From assembly GCA_028712665.1 (NCBI GenBank), contig JAQTRC010000029.1, positions 1-36,265 on the forward strand: a stretch of 36,265 bases of DNA. The letters run 5' to 3'. A program made the position numbers and the translations under genes. Shown here in pieces: positions 25,464 through 34,269 of this stretch. Within the stretch, counting starts at the first letter, position 1; the number at the start of each line of letters is the position of its first letter. The DNA comes from Desulfuromonadaceae bacterium (GTDB taxonomy: Bacteria; Desulfobacterota; Desulfuromonadia; Geobacterales; Pseudopelobacteraceae). The notes below the pieces were generated by a model, which saw only the letters and a list, made by a program, of their open reading frames with translations, was not told the origin of the DNA and did no database searches.

Positions 25464-26607
25464 GCTTCTCTCCAGAAATGCCTTCAGACATACTCTGCGT
25501 ACATTGCTCACCATTCTTGGCATTACCGTTGCCATCCTGGCCTTCGGACTCTTACAAACAGTTGTCGGCGCCTGGTATGCCGGCGTCAATTCCTCATCTG
25601 CCGCGCGTCTTATAACCAGAAATGCCGTCTCTTTGGTCTTCTCGCTTCCAATAGCCTATCAGGAGAGAATCAGGCGGATTGAAGGGGTGTCTGGCGTGTC
25701 GTATGCAAACTGGTTTGGTGGGGTCTTTGTTACCGAAAAGAATTTTTTTCCGAATTTTGCTATCGAACCTCAGAGCTACCTCGCACTCTATCCCGAATTA
25801 CTCCTCAATCCGGATGAAAAGCGGGCCTTTATCCTGGACCGCAAGGGGTGTCTGGTCGGTAAAAAACTGGCCGAGCGCTTTGGCTGGAAGATAGGTGACG
25901 CTGTCCCGCTCAAGGGGACCATATTCCCCGGCAACTGGGAATTTGTCGTGCGCGGAATCTATACCGGAGCCGAAAAATCTACCGATGAATCCCAGTTCTT
26001 TTTCCATTGGGCATATCTGAATGAGACGCTCAAAAAGACAATCCCGCGACGTGCCGACCAGACCGGCATATATCTGATCGGCCTCAAAAACCCCCAGTCG
26101 GCGGCGGAGGTCTCGCTGGCGGTCGATTCAACCTTTAAAAATTCACTGGCCGAGACACTTACAGAAACCGAAAAGGCATTCCAGCTCAGTTTCATCTCGA
26201 TGACCGAAGCGATAGTCGTCGCTATTCAAATTGTTTCATTCGTGGTCATTATCATTATTATGATAGTTGTTGCCAACACAATGGCCATGACCGCCCGCGA
26301 AAGAATCGGTGAATATGCCATCTTCAAGGCGATGGGCTTCCATGGATATCACATAGCCGGCATGGTGTTCGGCGAATCATTGTTCATAGCCCTTACCGGT
26401 GGATGCATAGGGATTCTGCTTACCTTCCCGGTGTCCCGTAAATTCGGTGAGGTGATGGGGAATTTCCTCCCGGTATTTCAGGTGGACAATTTGACGCTCT
26501 ATCTGGATGTTCTCTTTTGCCTTCTGGTGGGAATTGTCGCCGCACTTTTTCCAACATGGAGGGCGGTCAGGATCAAGATTGCCGATGGGTTGAGAAGGGT
26601 CGGATGA
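25450..26607 (+). CDS. ABC transporter permease (FtsX/MacB type)
   Basis: A 385-residue four-helix permease. One membrane helix at about residues 14-38 (RTLLTILGITVAILAFGLLQTVV) is followed by a periplasmic domain of some 200 residues, then three helices near the C-terminus (VVAIQIVSFVVIIIIMIVV; GESLFIALTGGCIGILLTF; YLDVLFCLLVGIVAALFP). The coupling helix RERIGEYAIFKAMGF and the FtsX-type end PTWRAVRIKIADGLRR are present. The ATG at 25450 overlaps the ATPase gene by 14 bases. The set could export a lipoprotein, peptide or toxic compound; the substrate is unknown. Confidence 0.93.
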   Translation: MFLLKLLSRNAFRHTLRTLLTILGITVAILAFGLLQTVVGAWYAGVNSSSAARLITRNAVSLVFSLPIAYQERIRRIEGVSGVSYANWFGGVFVTEKNFFPNFAIEPQSYLALYPELLLNPDEKRAFILDRKGCLVGKKLAERFGWKIGDAVPLKGTIFPGNWEFVVRGIYTGAEKSTDESQFFFHWAYLNETLKKTIPRRADQTGIYLIGLKNPQSAAEVSLAVDSTFKNSLAETLTETEKAFQLSFISMTEAIVVAIQIVSFVVIIIIMIVVANTMAMTARERIGEYAIFKAMGFHGYHIAGMVFGESLFIALTGGCIGILLTFPVSRKFGEVMGNFLPVFQVDNLTLYLDVLFCLLVGIVAALFPTWRAVRIKIADGLRRVG

Positions 26608-26611
26608 GGGG

Positions 26612-26632
26612 CGAAGGTTGAAGGTTGAAGGT
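26612..26632 (+). repeat. GAAGGTT heptad repeat, intergenic
   Basis: Three tandem units of GAAGGTT (last one shortened) between the permease and the response regulator. Similar units occur at 28033-28048, 29836-29852 and, inverted, 29903-29919. Confidence 0.6.
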
Positions 26633-26646
26633 AAGGAGCAGTAGTT

Positions 26647-28026
26647 ATGAAGATAAAAATACTGGTCGTCGATGATGAATTGAGCATGCGGGAATTTCTG
26701 TCTATCCTGCTGGAGCGGGAGGGATACGACGTGTCGGTTGCCGGAAGTGCCGAGGAAGCGTTGCGACTGATGGAGTTGTCCCTGTTTGATCTGGTGTTGT
26801 CTGATGTAAACATGCCAGGCTTGAGCGGGATAGAGCTGCTCTCCCGTATCAAACAGCTCTCCCCGGAAACCGGCGTACTCATGATAACCGCCTTCTCAGC
26901 CGCCGAACAGGCTGTAGAAGCGATGAAACTCGGTGCATACGATTACATCGCGAAGCCGTTCAAAATCGAAGAGATCAAACAGCTGGTAATAAATGCCCTC
27001 GAAAAACAGGGGCTGAAGCGCGAGAACAGACTGCTGAAAATTGATGTCCGTGAGCGGAACGGTTTTTGCGGAATAATAGGCAAAAGTCTGAAGATGCGGG
27101 AGCTATTTGACATGATCCAGAAAGTTTCCGTCAGCCAGAGCAATGTGCTGATCCTTGGCGAAAGCGGCACAGGGAAGGAACTTGCCGCCCGGGCGGTGCA
27201 CAGCTGCAGCCAACGCAAATCAAAGTCTTTTGTGGCCGTAAACTGCGGGGCCATCCCGGAAAATCTTATCGAGAGTGAACTGTTCGGACACAAGAAAGGT
27301 TCATTTACCGGGGCTGTCAGCGACCGCCCCGGCCTCTTTGAACAGGCCGAAGGGGGGACGCTGTTTCTGGACGAGATCAGCGAACTGCCGTTGCTGCTTC
27401 AGACCAAACTGCTTCGTGTGCTGCAGGAGAGGGAATTCAAGCGGGTCGGCTGCTCCCAGACCCGTAAGGCCGATGTTCGAATCATCTGCGCATCAAATCG
27501 TGACCTGGAAGGCCAGGTCCGGGAAAATTCATTCAGGGAAGATCTGTTTTACCGGATCAATGTTGTGCAGTTGCTTATGCCGCCTCTCAGGGAGCGTATA
27601 GAGGACATTCCTCTTATGGTTGAGCATTTCTGTGGAAAATATAAAAGAAACGGGCAGAGTGCTTCCGTGTCGGTTACTCCGGGCGCTCTGAAAGCGCTCA
27701 TGAATTATCCTTTTCCAGGAAATATACGCGAACTGGAAAATTGCATCGAACGAAGCCTGATCATTAATCCTGCAGTCATTTCTGAAACCAGCCTGCCCAA
27801 ACAGCTGCTGGTCGGCAAGATTCCATGCCTGACGGTCAATGTCGAAATACCGGACGGCGGCATGCTGCTTGAACCGCTGCTGGAGGAACTGGAGAAGAAG
27901 TATCTGCTCAAGGCGCTGGAGATGACCGGAGGGGCTAAGAAAAAAGCGGGCGAACTCTTGGGGATGTCGTTCCGCTCGTTCCGTTACCGTCTGGCCAAGT
28001 TCGGGCTTGATAGCGGGGAGGAGTAG
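26647..28026 (+). CDS. NtrC-family sigma-54-dependent response regulator
   Basis: A 459-residue transcription activator. The receiver domain (1-120) has D9, D10, the phosphorylation site D53 (LVLSDVNMPG), T80 and K103 (AKPF). The AAA+ domain (from about residue 140) has Walker A GESGTGKE, the sigma-54-contacting loop as GSFTGA rather than the usual GAFTGA, Walker B LFLDEI, and RINVVQLLMPPLRER. The C-terminal helix-turn-helix is AKKKAGELLGMSFRSFRYRLAKFG. GGAG precedes the ATG. It lies 39 bases after the permease and is probably co-transcribed with the transporter. The sensor kinase is not in the window. Targets are unknown; I found no exact -24/-12 promoter nearby. Confidence 0.95.
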   Translation: MKIKILVVDDELSMREFLSILLEREGYDVSVAGSAEEALRLMELSLFDLVLSDVNMPGLSGIELLSRIKQLSPETGVLMITAFSAAEQAVEAMKLGAYDYIAKPFKIEEIKQLVINALEKQGLKRENRLLKIDVRERNGFCGIIGKSLKMRELFDMIQKVSVSQSNVLILGESGTGKELAARAVHSCSQRKSKSFVAVNCGAIPENLIESELFGHKKGSFTGAVSDRPGLFEQAEGGTLFLDEISELPLLLQTKLLRVLQEREFKRVGCSQTRKADVRIICASNRDLEGQVRENSFREDLFYRINVVQLLMPPLRERIEDIPLMVEHFCGKYKRNGQSASVSVTPGALKALMNYPFPGNIRELENCIERSLIINPAVISETSLPKQLLVGKIPCLTVNVEIPDGGMLLEPLLEELEKKYLLKALEMTGGAKKKAGELLGMSFRSFRYRLAKFGLDSGEE

Positions 28027-28032
28027 GATAAA

Positions 28033-28048
28033 GAAGGTTGAAGGTTGA
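28033..28048 (+). repeat. GAAGGTT heptad repeat, copy 2
   Basis: Two tandem GAAGGTT units in the 28-base gap between the convergent response regulator and queH. Confidence 0.55.
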
Positions 28049-28054
28049 GAATCA

Positions 28055-28594
28055 TTATTGCTTGTCGTTTGTCAGGTACCGCTCCTTCTCGCTGTAGATG
28101 CAGCCGCAATACTGCTGGCGATAAAGACCCGCTTCCTTTGAAAGCCTGATCCCCTCCTGCCAGCCGGTGCGGAAGTCCTGGTAGTCAAATGCCACCCCGA
28201 ACTCACTTCCGATCTGTTCTCCCAGCTTTTTGATCTCATCGTGCCGCTGGTATCTGCTGTAGAGCAGCGAGGCGGTGAAGGCGTCAAAACCCTCTTTTGC
28301 GGCGACGCGGGCCGCAGCCTTGAGACGCGACGCATAGCAGTAGCTGCAACGCTTATCCGGCTCTGCAGCTACGTTTGACAAGAAACCCTCAAGATCGTAT
28401 TCGTCGTGCATGATCAGCGGCAGCGCTTCCTGAGCGGCCATCTGCAGGGCGGTGTCACGGCGGCGGACGTACTCCTGGTAGGGATGTATGTTGTGATTAT
28501 AGAAAAAGCCGGTCACGTCATGACCGGCAGCACGGAGGGATCTTAGAGGATAGAGGGCGCAGGGGCCGCAGCAGGTGTGGAGCAGTATCCGCAT
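28055..28594 (-). CDS. queH: Epoxyqueuosine reductase QueH
   Basis: A 179-residue iron-sulfur enzyme that reduces epoxyqueuosine to queuosine in tRNA. The family (formerly DUF208) cysteines are all visible: HTCCGPC (C8, C9, C12), RCSYCYASR (C83, C86) and QYCGC (C163, C165). The start HTCCGPCALYPLRSL and GFFYNHNIHPYQEY are highly typical. It replaces the B12-dependent QueG route. The ATG overlaps the ribBA stop by one base, so it is translated with the riboflavin gene. It ends 28 bases from the convergent regulator gene. Confidence 0.94.
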   Translation of the reverse strand: MRILLHTCCGPCALYPLRSLRAAGHDVTGFFYNHNIHPYQEYVRRRDTALQMAAQEALPLIMHDEYDLEGFLSNVAAEPDKRCSYCYASRLKAAARVAAKEGFDAFTASLLYSRYQRHDEIKKLGEQIGSEFGVAFDYQDFRTGWQEGIRLSKEAGLYRQQYCGCIYSEKERYLTNDKQ

Positions 28595-29799
28595 CAGAGG
28601 TTCTCCAGCAGGTGCCCCATCTTGTTTTTCTTGGTATTTAGATAGCTTCGGTTGGTGGATGTAGCTTTGGTTTCGATTGCGACACGCTCGACGATGTCAA
28701 TGCCATACCCCTGCAGTCCGATCAGCTTCTTAGGATTGTTGGTCAGCAGGCGGATCTTGGTGATGCCGAGCGAGAGAAGTATCTGGGCGCCTATGCCGTA
28801 GTCGCGCAGGTCCGCCTTGAAGCCCAGTTCCAGATTGGCTTCGACCGTGTCTCGCCCCTTGTCCTGCAGCTCATAGGCTTTCAGCTTGTTGACCAGGCCG
28901 ATGCCGCGTCCCTCCTGGCGCATGTACAAGATTACGCCGGTGCCTTCCTTGGCTATCTGCTCCATGGCCTGGTGCAGCTGTGCGCCGCAGTCGCAGCGCT
29001 GGCTGCCCAGGACATCGCCGGTCAGACACTCCGAATGAACCCGGACCAGTACCGGGTCACCTTTTTTTAGTACTCCCTTTACCAGTGCAATATGCTCAAA
29101 CTTGTCGATATCGTTCTCAAAGCCGATCGCCAGCCATTCTCCTCCAAACGTCGATGGCAAACGAGCCTCGGCAACGGTTCGCACCAGCCGCTCGTTTTTA
29201 AGACGATAGGCTACCAGATCGGCGATGGTACAGATCTTCAGGCCGTGCTCTTTGGCGAACAGTTTCAATTGCGGCATGCGCGCCATTGTGCCGTCGTCAT
29301 TCATGATCTCGCAGATTACGCCGGCCGGCTTCAATCCAGCCAGCCGCGCCAGATCAACCGAACCCTCGGTCTGGCCGGAGCGAACCAAAACTCCACCTTT
29401 CCGAGCCCGTAACGGAAAGACATGGCCGGGACTTACCAGATCTCTGGCGCTGGCGCCGTCGGCCACCGCGGTCAGAACTGTGTGGGCGCGGTCGGCGGCG
29501 GAGATGCCGGTAGTGACGCCATGCTTGGCTTCGATCGAAACCGTGAAGGCGGTTTCGAAGGGGGATGTATTGTCGCGCACCATGGGGCGCAGACCCAACT
29601 CATCACATTTATCCGGAGTCAGAGTCAGGCAGATCAGACCTCGGCCAAACTTTGCCATGAAGTTGATGTTCTCCGGCGTTGCCGCCTCTGCCGCCAGCGT
29701 TAGATCGCCCTCGTTTTCTCTGTCTTCGTCATCCACCAGTATGACCATCTTTCCCAGGCGGATATCTTCAATTGCTTCTTCTATCGTTGATACGGACAT
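28594..29799 (-). CDS. ribBA: Bifunctional DHBP synthase / GTP cyclohydrolase II
   Basis: A 401-residue fusion making both riboflavin precursors. Residues 1-200 are 3,4-dihydroxy-2-butanone-4-phosphate synthase ([12 protein letters not shown], with catalytic acidic residues; [20 protein letters not shown]). The remainder is GTP cyclohydrolase II with the zinc ligands in [21 protein letters not shown], the catalytic [10 protein letters not shown], and the C-terminal LLTNNPKK. Length is typical. It follows ribE after a 145-base gap holding an imperfect inverted repeat, so it could have partly independent expression. I did not see a well-placed FMN riboswitch. queH overlaps its end. Confidence 0.97.
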   Translation of the reverse strand: MSVSTIEEAIEDIRLGKMVILVDDEDRENEGDLTLAAEAATPENINFMAKFGRGLICLTLTPDKCDELGLRPMVRDNTSPFETAFTVSIEAKHGVTTGISAADRAHTVLTAVADGASARDLVSPGHVFPLRARKGGVLVRSGQTEGSVDLARLAGLKPAGVICEIMNDDGTMARMPQLKLFAKEHGLKICTIADLVAYRLKNERLVRTVAEARLPSTFGGEWLAIGFENDIDKFEHIALVKGVLKKGDPVLVRVHSECLTGDVLGSQRCDCGAQLHQAMEQIAKEGTGVILYMRQEGRGIGLVNKLKAYELQDKGRDTVEANLELGFKADLRDYGIGAQILLSLGITKIRLLTNNPKKLIGLQGYGIDIVERVAIETKATSTNRSYLNTKKNKMGHLLENL

Positions 29800-29835
29800 T
29801 GGTTGCCTTTCTAATTTGAAGCTACTCAGGTATTT

Positions 29836-29919
29836 AGTCTGAAGGCTGAAGGTTACAAGAAAAAAGTTTCGCTACAAAAAAGTTCTGAACACAAAGGTTT
29901 TTCCTTCAGTCTTCAGCCT
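29836..29919. repeat. Imperfect inverted repeat built of GAAGG heptads
   Basis: AGTCTGAAGGCTGAAGG (29836-29852) faces its near-complement CCTTCAGTCTTCAGCCT (29903-29919), 15 of 17 positions pairing, with a 50-base loop. It lies in the ribE-ribBA gap and is built from the same heptad seen at 26.6 and 28.0 kb. Confidence 0.55.
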
Positions 29920-29944
29920 ATCAACCTAATTGTGTTACTCGCAA

Positions 29945-30586
29945 TCAGATAAATCCATTCTCCGCGAGGGTCTTCATGCTCAGACCTCCGCCTGTTTGCC
30001 ACGGTTGAAGCAGGCGTTCCAGATACTTTCCGATGATGTCGGTTTCGATATTGACCTCGTCGCCGTTGCGGATTTGTTCCAGTGTTGTGTTGGTTAAGGT
30101 GTGCGGGATGATGTTTACCGAAAAACCTTCCTTCGAGAGTGTGTTGACGGTCAGGCTGATACCGTCGATGGCTACAGACCCTTTTTCCACCAGATAGCGG
30201 GTCTGTTCAACCGGCAGAGTGAAATGAAGCTGGCGGTTGCCGGAGCGGTTCTCACTTCGGGTCAACTCCCCGCAGCAGTCGATGTGCCCGCTGACGATAT
30301 GCCCTCCGAGCCGTTCTCCCAGCTTGAGAGCCCGTTCAAGATTGACACGGCTTCCGCTCCGCAGCTTGCCGATAGTGGTTCGGGCGATGCTTTCCGGCGA
30401 TACGTCAAAGGTAACTACCCGTCCCCCCTTTTCGGTAACAGTCAGGCAGACACCGTTGACCGCCACCGAATCTCCTATGCCGATTTCTTCCATCGGAAGA
30501 GTCGATTCAACCTTGAGGAGCCCGGCTTCGCCACGGTGATTAAACAAGGTCACACGACCGGTATCTTCAATCAGGCCGGTAAACAT
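29945..30586 (-). CDS. ribE: Riboflavin synthase alpha chain
   Basis: A 213-residue enzyme that dismutates two lumazines into riboflavin. It has the two tandem lumazine-binding halves: [12 protein letters not shown]...GDSVAVNGVCLTV...FDVSPESIARTTIG, then GGHIVSGHIDCCGEL...GSVAIDGISLTVN...IPHTLTNTT. Length is typical. It starts 16 bases inside the end of ribD, so the two are coupled. Its partner lumazine synthase (ribH) is not in the window. Confidence 0.96.
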   Translation of the reverse strand: MFTGLIEDTGRVTLFNHRGEAGLLKVESTLPMEEIGIGDSVAVNGVCLTVTEKGGRVVTFDVSPESIARTTIGKLRSGSRVNLERALKLGERLGGHIVSGHIDCCGELTRSENRSGNRQLHFTLPVEQTRYLVEKGSVAIDGISLTVNTLSKEGFSVNIIPHTLTNTTLEQIRNGDEVNIETDIIGKYLERLLQPWQTGGGLSMKTLAENGFI

Positions 30587-31680
30587 GTTGTCTTCTCCGG
30601 ATAGGCATGAATAATCAGATCCTGGCCAATCTTTGCTACATTGTCAAAAGAGAGTTTGAAAGTATTGTCAATGCTTGTGATTCCGTGCAGGGCAAACGGA
30701 GCAAAACCGTCACTCCCTAGTATCTTCGGTGCGATGAAAAGTACAAATTCGTCTATAAGGGAATGTTTTAGCATGTCGCCAGCCAACCGGCTGCCACCTT
30801 CAAGGAGGATGGATTGAATACCCATTCTCCCGAGTTTCTGAAGAAGGTCCGGCATGGATACGCGTCCCTCCAACTCTTCGCAGACAATAATGGATGCTCC
30901 CCGTTGAGTGTAACGCAAATGCACGGTGGGGCTGCTTTCAGTGGTGGCAATGAGGGTGCTATTCGCAGAACTCCCTTCAATGACGGCAACACTCTCCGGA
31001 GTTCTAAGGCGAGTATCGACTATTATCCGCACAGGATTGCGCCCCTTGACGTGACGAACCGTCAATTGCGGATTGTCGGCAATAATCGTATCAACCCCGA
31101 CCATGACTGCATCGCGTGCAGCCCGCATCGTATGCGCGTATCGCCTCGACTTTTCGCAGCTGATCCAGCGGGAATCGCCGGTAACTGTTGCGATTTTCCC
31201 ATCCAGGGTCATCGCGCATTTAAAGGTGACGAATGGCATCCCGGTGGTGACGTGCTTTATGAATGCAGGGTTGATGGCACGGCATTCCTCCTCCAAAAAC
31301 CCGCATATCGTCTCAATACCGGCATCTGAGAGCGACTTTAATCCGCTGCCGTTAACTTCCGGGTTCGGATCTCTCATGCCGGCCACTACCCTCCTGATCC
31401 CGGCCCGGATCAGCGCGTCGCTGCAGGGAGGGGTCTTGCCGGTATGGCTGCATGGCTCCAGCGTGACGTACAGATCCGCCCCTCTGGCTGCTTCGCCTGC
31501 CTGCTCCAGGGCATGCACTTCGGCATGGGGCCCCCCCGCCTCCCTGTGCCATCCCTCACCGACAATTTTGCCATCCTTGACAATCACGCATCCAACCGCC
31601 GGATTGGGAGATGTCTTTCCAACCCCCTTGCGGGCCAAAGCCAGAGCGCGCTTCATCCGTTTTGTGTCGGTGGCGGTCAT
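30571..31680 (-). CDS. ribD: Riboflavin-specific deaminase/reductase
   Basis: A 369-residue bifunctional enzyme for the second and third steps of riboflavin synthesis. The N-terminal deaminase has the zinc site HAE and [11 protein letters not shown] with the proton-shuttling glutamate. The C-terminal reductase (from about residue 145) has [28 protein letters not shown] and [14 protein letters not shown]. Length is as expected. The ATG overlaps the nrdR stop by four bases and its 3' end overlaps ribE by 16, so it is part of a tightly coupled operon. Confidence 0.97.
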   Translation of the reverse strand: MTATDTKRMKRALALARKGVGKTSPNPAVGCVIVKDGKIVGEGWHREAGGPHAEVHALEQAGEAARGADLYVTLEPCSHTGKTPPCSDALIRAGIRRVVAGMRDPNPEVNGSGLKSLSDAGIETICGFLEEECRAINPAFIKHVTTGMPFVTFKCAMTLDGKIATVTGDSRWISCEKSRRYAHTMRAARDAVMVGVDTIIADNPQLTVRHVKGRNPVRIIVDTRLRTPESVAVIEGSSANSTLIATTESSPTVHLRYTQRGASIIVCEELEGRVSMPDLLQKLGRMGIQSILLEGGSRLAGDMLKHSLIDEFVLFIAPKILGSDGFAPFALHGITSIDNTFKLSFDNVAKIGQDLIIHAYPEKTTCLPA

Positions 31681-32129
31681 TTCTTCAACAGCTCCTGAAG
31701 TTCCTGCATAAACTCGCTGATATCCCGGAACGAACGGTAGACCGAGGCGAAACGGACATAGGCCACCTCATCCATTCCGTGCAGCTCCTTCATCACCCAT
31801 TCTCCGATAGTTGTGGTAGAAATCTCCCGGTCGGCCGATTCCTGAAGTCTGGCTTCCAGCCGGTCTACCACCAGTTCAATGTCCGTTTTGGAAATGGGGC
31901 GCTTTTCACACGCTTTTACGATCCCGTTGATAATCTTCAACCGATCGAACGGTTCTCGCCTTCCATCCTTTTTGCATACCTGCGGGAGCATTTCTTCAAT
32001 CCGCTCATGGGTAGTGAAGCGTTTGGCGCATTGCTCGCACTCGCGCCGGCGGCGAATTGTAGATCCTCCCTTATCCGGGCGGGAATCTACCACCTTGCTG
32101 TCAATATTGTTGCAGAAAGGGCATTTCAC
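31677..32129 (-). CDS. nrdR: Transcriptional repressor NrdR
   Basis: A 150-residue repressor of ribonucleotide reductase genes. The N-terminal zinc ribbon has C3, C6, C31 and C34 (MKCPFCNN and CEQCAKRF), followed by the RRRRECEQC segment, then the ATP-cone domain that senses ATP/dATP ([27 protein letters not shown]). Length is normal. It overlaps the dCMP deaminase gene and ribD by four bases on each side. No NrdR box was recognised in the upstream region of this operon. Confidence 0.97.
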   Translation of the reverse strand: MKCPFCNNIDSKVVDSRPDKGGSTIRRRRECEQCAKRFTTHERIEEMLPQVCKKDGRREPFDRLKIINGIVKACEKRPISKTDIELVVDRLEARLQESADREISTTTIGEWVMKELHGMDEVAYVRFASVYRSFRDISEFMQELQELLKK

Positions 32130-32593
32130 GAGGAAAGTCCGTCGTTGCCGGGAGTAAAGTGAATGACCGTGATACCGCTTTCGGAGATCATTTCACGAGC
32201 CGATTCGTCGGGATAACCTTCGGCGTAAATAACGGTTTTGATGCCGGCGTTGATTAACATTTTGGTGCAGATGATACAGGGCATTGTGGTGCAGTACAGC
32301 GTCGAGCCATCAATGTTTATACCGTGACGGGCCGCCTGGATGATGGAGTTCTGCTCGGCATGCAAACCCCGGCATAGTTCATGCCGCTCTCCGGAGGGGA
32401 CTTTCAGTCTTTCCCTCAGACAGCCGACGGCGTCGCAGTGGCTTATGCCGGAAGGTACCCCATTGTAGCCGGTGGCCAGGATATTCCTCTCCTTGACCAT
32501 TATGGCGCCCACCTGCCTGCGCAGACAGGTTGAGCGGGTAGCCACAAGGCGGGTGATGTCCATGAAGTACTGATCCCATGACGGGCGCTGCAT
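32126..32593 (-). CDS. Deoxycytidylate deaminase (ComEB type)
   Basis: A 155-residue zinc deaminase converting dCMP to dUMP for thymidylate synthesis. It has the zinc motif HAEQNSI and [16 protein letters not shown], typical of the dCMP deaminase/ComEB group, plus the extra cysteine and histidine residues ([11 protein letters not shown]) that mark family members binding a second zinc. It is the first gene of the operon and shares four bases with nrdR. A plausible promoter (TTGACC-N17-TAATTT) lies just upstream, next to a palindrome. Nucleotide metabolism links it with nrdR. Confidence 0.95.
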   Translation of the reverse strand: MQRPSWDQYFMDITRLVATRSTCLRRQVGAIMVKERNILATGYNGVPSGISHCDAVGCLRERLKVPSGERHELCRGLHAEQNSIIQAARHGINIDGSTLYCTTMPCIICTKMLINAGIKTVIYAEGYPDESAREMISESGITVIHFTPGNDGLSS

Positions 32594-32631
32594 AGTAATA
32601 ACTGACCTCTGATTCCTGAGCTTGGAGGCTC

Positions 32632-32660
32632 AAATTACTCCACTCTTGCCGTAAGGTCAA
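32632..32660 (-). promoter_or_regulatory. Candidate promoter of the dCMP deaminase-nrdR-rib operon
   Basis: On the minus strand TTGACC (32655-32660), a 17-base spacer and TAATTT (32632-32637). The -35 is good and the -10 weak. The leader would be about 30 bases. Confidence 0.4.
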
Positions 32661-32663
32661 TAT

Positions 32664-32677
32664 ATTAACCTGTTAAT
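32664..32677. promoter_or_regulatory. Perfect 14-base palindrome near divergent promoters
   Basis: ATTAAC and GTTAAT flank CT, just upstream of the minus-strand -35. It may be an operator for the rib/nrdR operon. No regulator can be named. Confidence 0.35.
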
Positions 32678-32744
32678 GAACCTCCCGGGCTCGGCAGGTA
32701 TCCTGGTCTTTGCAGCGGCTCCGGCTTCCGGCGATGCCTTGTTG

Positions 32745-32773
32745 ATGACAAAAATCAATACTCCTGCTATAGT
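32745..32773 (+). promoter_or_regulatory. Promoter of the P460-like gene
   Basis: ATGACA (32745-32750), a 17-base spacer ending in TGC, and TATAGT (32768-32773), so the -10 is of the extended (TGN) kind. Initiation near 32780 leaves about 24 bases before the GTG start. Confidence 0.55.
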
Positions 32774-32803
32774 GGCAAAAATTCAATTTTGCGAGGTTTT
32801 CCG

Positions 32804-33268
32804 GTGAAAATGGTCATGCTTGGCTTCATCAGTTGTCTCATGTTCTGTACGGTTGTTTCATACGCCGCAACGCAAGCTGTTCCAAAGGGGTATGCCTCCT
32901 GGCAGAAGAGCGAAAGAAAGGTTGTCACTGATAAAAAATCGCTCTTTTACGGTATTCACTACATATATGCCGACAAAAAGGCGATGCAGGGTTACCGGGC
33001 GGGCAATAAATTTTCTGAAGGGAGCCGTATAGTAGTTGAATTTTATAATATCAAGGATAACCCGGCTCAGGATGGTCCCAAGAACATGGTGGTGCTTATG
33101 CAGAAGGACAAACGTCGCAAGGAGACTGGCGGCTGGCTTTTTGCGGGTTTTGGCGCGGATGGCAAGCCGAGCGGTCTCGACCCGTTCAATAACTGTTTTT
33201 GCTGTCAGCTGAAGGATGGGGCTCAAAAGGATTATGTGATCTCTACGATCAATGATTTTAAACTATAG
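32804..33268 (+). CDS. Exported cytochrome P460-like protein lacking the heme histidine
   Basis: A 154-residue protein. The GTG at 32804 is chosen because GAGG lies seven bases before it, and it then opens with a signal peptide (MVMLGFISCLMFCTVVSYA). The body follows the cytochrome P460 pattern: PKGYASWQKSERK, G...YRAGNKFSEGSRIVVEFY, MVVLMQKDKRRKETGGWLFAGFGADGKP, ending with the heme-binding site. Here that site is NNCFCCQLK: CxxC is kept but the histidine of CxxCH is glutamine (CAG, one base from CAC/CAT). Covalent heme could still attach weakly, but the axial ligand is gone. A redox or metal role other than classic P460 is possible, or the protein is degenerate. Confidence 0.8.
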   Translation: MKMVMLGFISCLMFCTVVSYAATQAVPKGYASWQKSERKVVTDKKSLFYGIHYIYADKKAMQGYRAGNKFSEGSRIVVEFYNIKDNPAQDGPKNMVVLMQKDKRRKETGGWLFAGFGADGKPSGLDPFNNCFCCQLKDGAQKDYVISTINDFKL

Positions 33269-33371
33269 TTGTTCGCATCTTGACACTCTGGGGCTTTTAA
33301 GGTAGCTTGATACGTCCTACCACAGGACACCGTAAAACTTTCTAACTACCCCCAAGATAAGGTGCCTCGGC

Positions 33372-34136
33372 ATGAAAATTACAGCGGTAATACCAGCCCG
33401 TTACGCGTCGACACGTTTTCCTGGCAAGGCTCTGGCCGAGATCGGCGGCAAGCCGATGATCCAGCATGTTTATGAGCGTACCGCCCGGGCGAAGCTGGTT
33501 TCACGAACAATAGTGGCTACCGATGACCCGCGTATATACGATGCGGTGCATCAGATCGGCGGCGAGGCGATTATGACCTCCGCCAGCCACGAGACCGGCA
33601 CCGATCGCCTCGCAGAGGTTGCAGCCTCGCTTGATTCGGATATTATAGTCAATGTTCAGGGAGATGAACCTCTTATCTGTCCTGACATGATCGATCAGGC
33701 CATTCAGCCGTTTCTGGAGGAGAGCGCCCTCCAAATGGGCACCCTCAAAACCCGCATCAAGAGTCTCCATGATTTTCTCTCTCCCAATGTTGTCAAGGTA
33801 GTGACGGACAACCTATGCAATGCCCTCTATTTTTCACGTTCTCCACTGCCGTTTTTCCGCGACAAGTGGAAGGACCTCAAGGACGAATCCTTTTGCTGCG
33901 GGAAACTGCGCTGCTACAAACATGTCGGCCTCTATGTTTACCGGCGTGACTTTCTACTAAAATTTGCCTCCATGCCGCCCACTTTCCTCGAAATCTCCGA
34001 GAAGCTCGAACAGCTGCGGGCTCTCGAAAATGGAGTGAGGATAAGGGTGGTCGAAACCGAATTCGAGTCGCTAGGCGTGGACACACCGGATGATCTGGCC
34101 AAGGCGCAGCTGCGCTATCAGCAGATGCAGACATAA
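33372..34136 (+). CDS. kdsB: 3-deoxy-manno-octulosonate cytidylyltransferase
   Basis: A 254-residue enzyme activating KDO with CTP for lipopolysaccharide core. The nucleotide-binding start is [31 protein letters not shown], followed by [39 protein letters not shown], the [17 protein letters not shown] segment and the end [10 protein letters not shown]...[11 protein letters not shown] precedes the ATG. pyrG, whose product CTP is the co-substrate, lies 133 bases downstream, a common pairing. A TTGACA lies at 33280-33285 but its -10 partner is poor. Confidence 0.97.
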   Translation: MKITAVIPARYASTRFPGKALAEIGGKPMIQHVYERTARAKLVSRTIVATDDPRIYDAVHQIGGEAIMTSASHETGTDRLAEVAASLDSDIIVNVQGDEPLICPDMIDQAIQPFLEESALQMGTLKTRIKSLHDFLSPNVVKVVTDNLCNALYFSRSPLPFFRDKWKDLKDESFCCGKLRCYKHVGLYVYRRDFLLKFASMPPTFLEISEKLEQLRALENGVRIRVVETEFESLGVDTPDDLAKAQLRYQQMQT

Positions 34137-34269
34137 ACTGCTGATAACTCTGTTTTCTCATGGATTTTGATTGACTTCCCTTTCACAAGAGGAGTTGGAA
34201 CTCTGTTGCAAAATAAGAACTTACGCTTAAAAAGCTACAAGCCCTTTCTATATTCAGGAGCAAATTGAC

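Noticed and set aside
28594-32800. FMN (RFN) riboswitch for the riboflavin genes
   Set aside because: The conserved GGGGTGAAATTCCC and ACCGGCGGT cores were looked for upstream of the dCMP deaminase gene and in the ribE-ribBA gap and were not seen.
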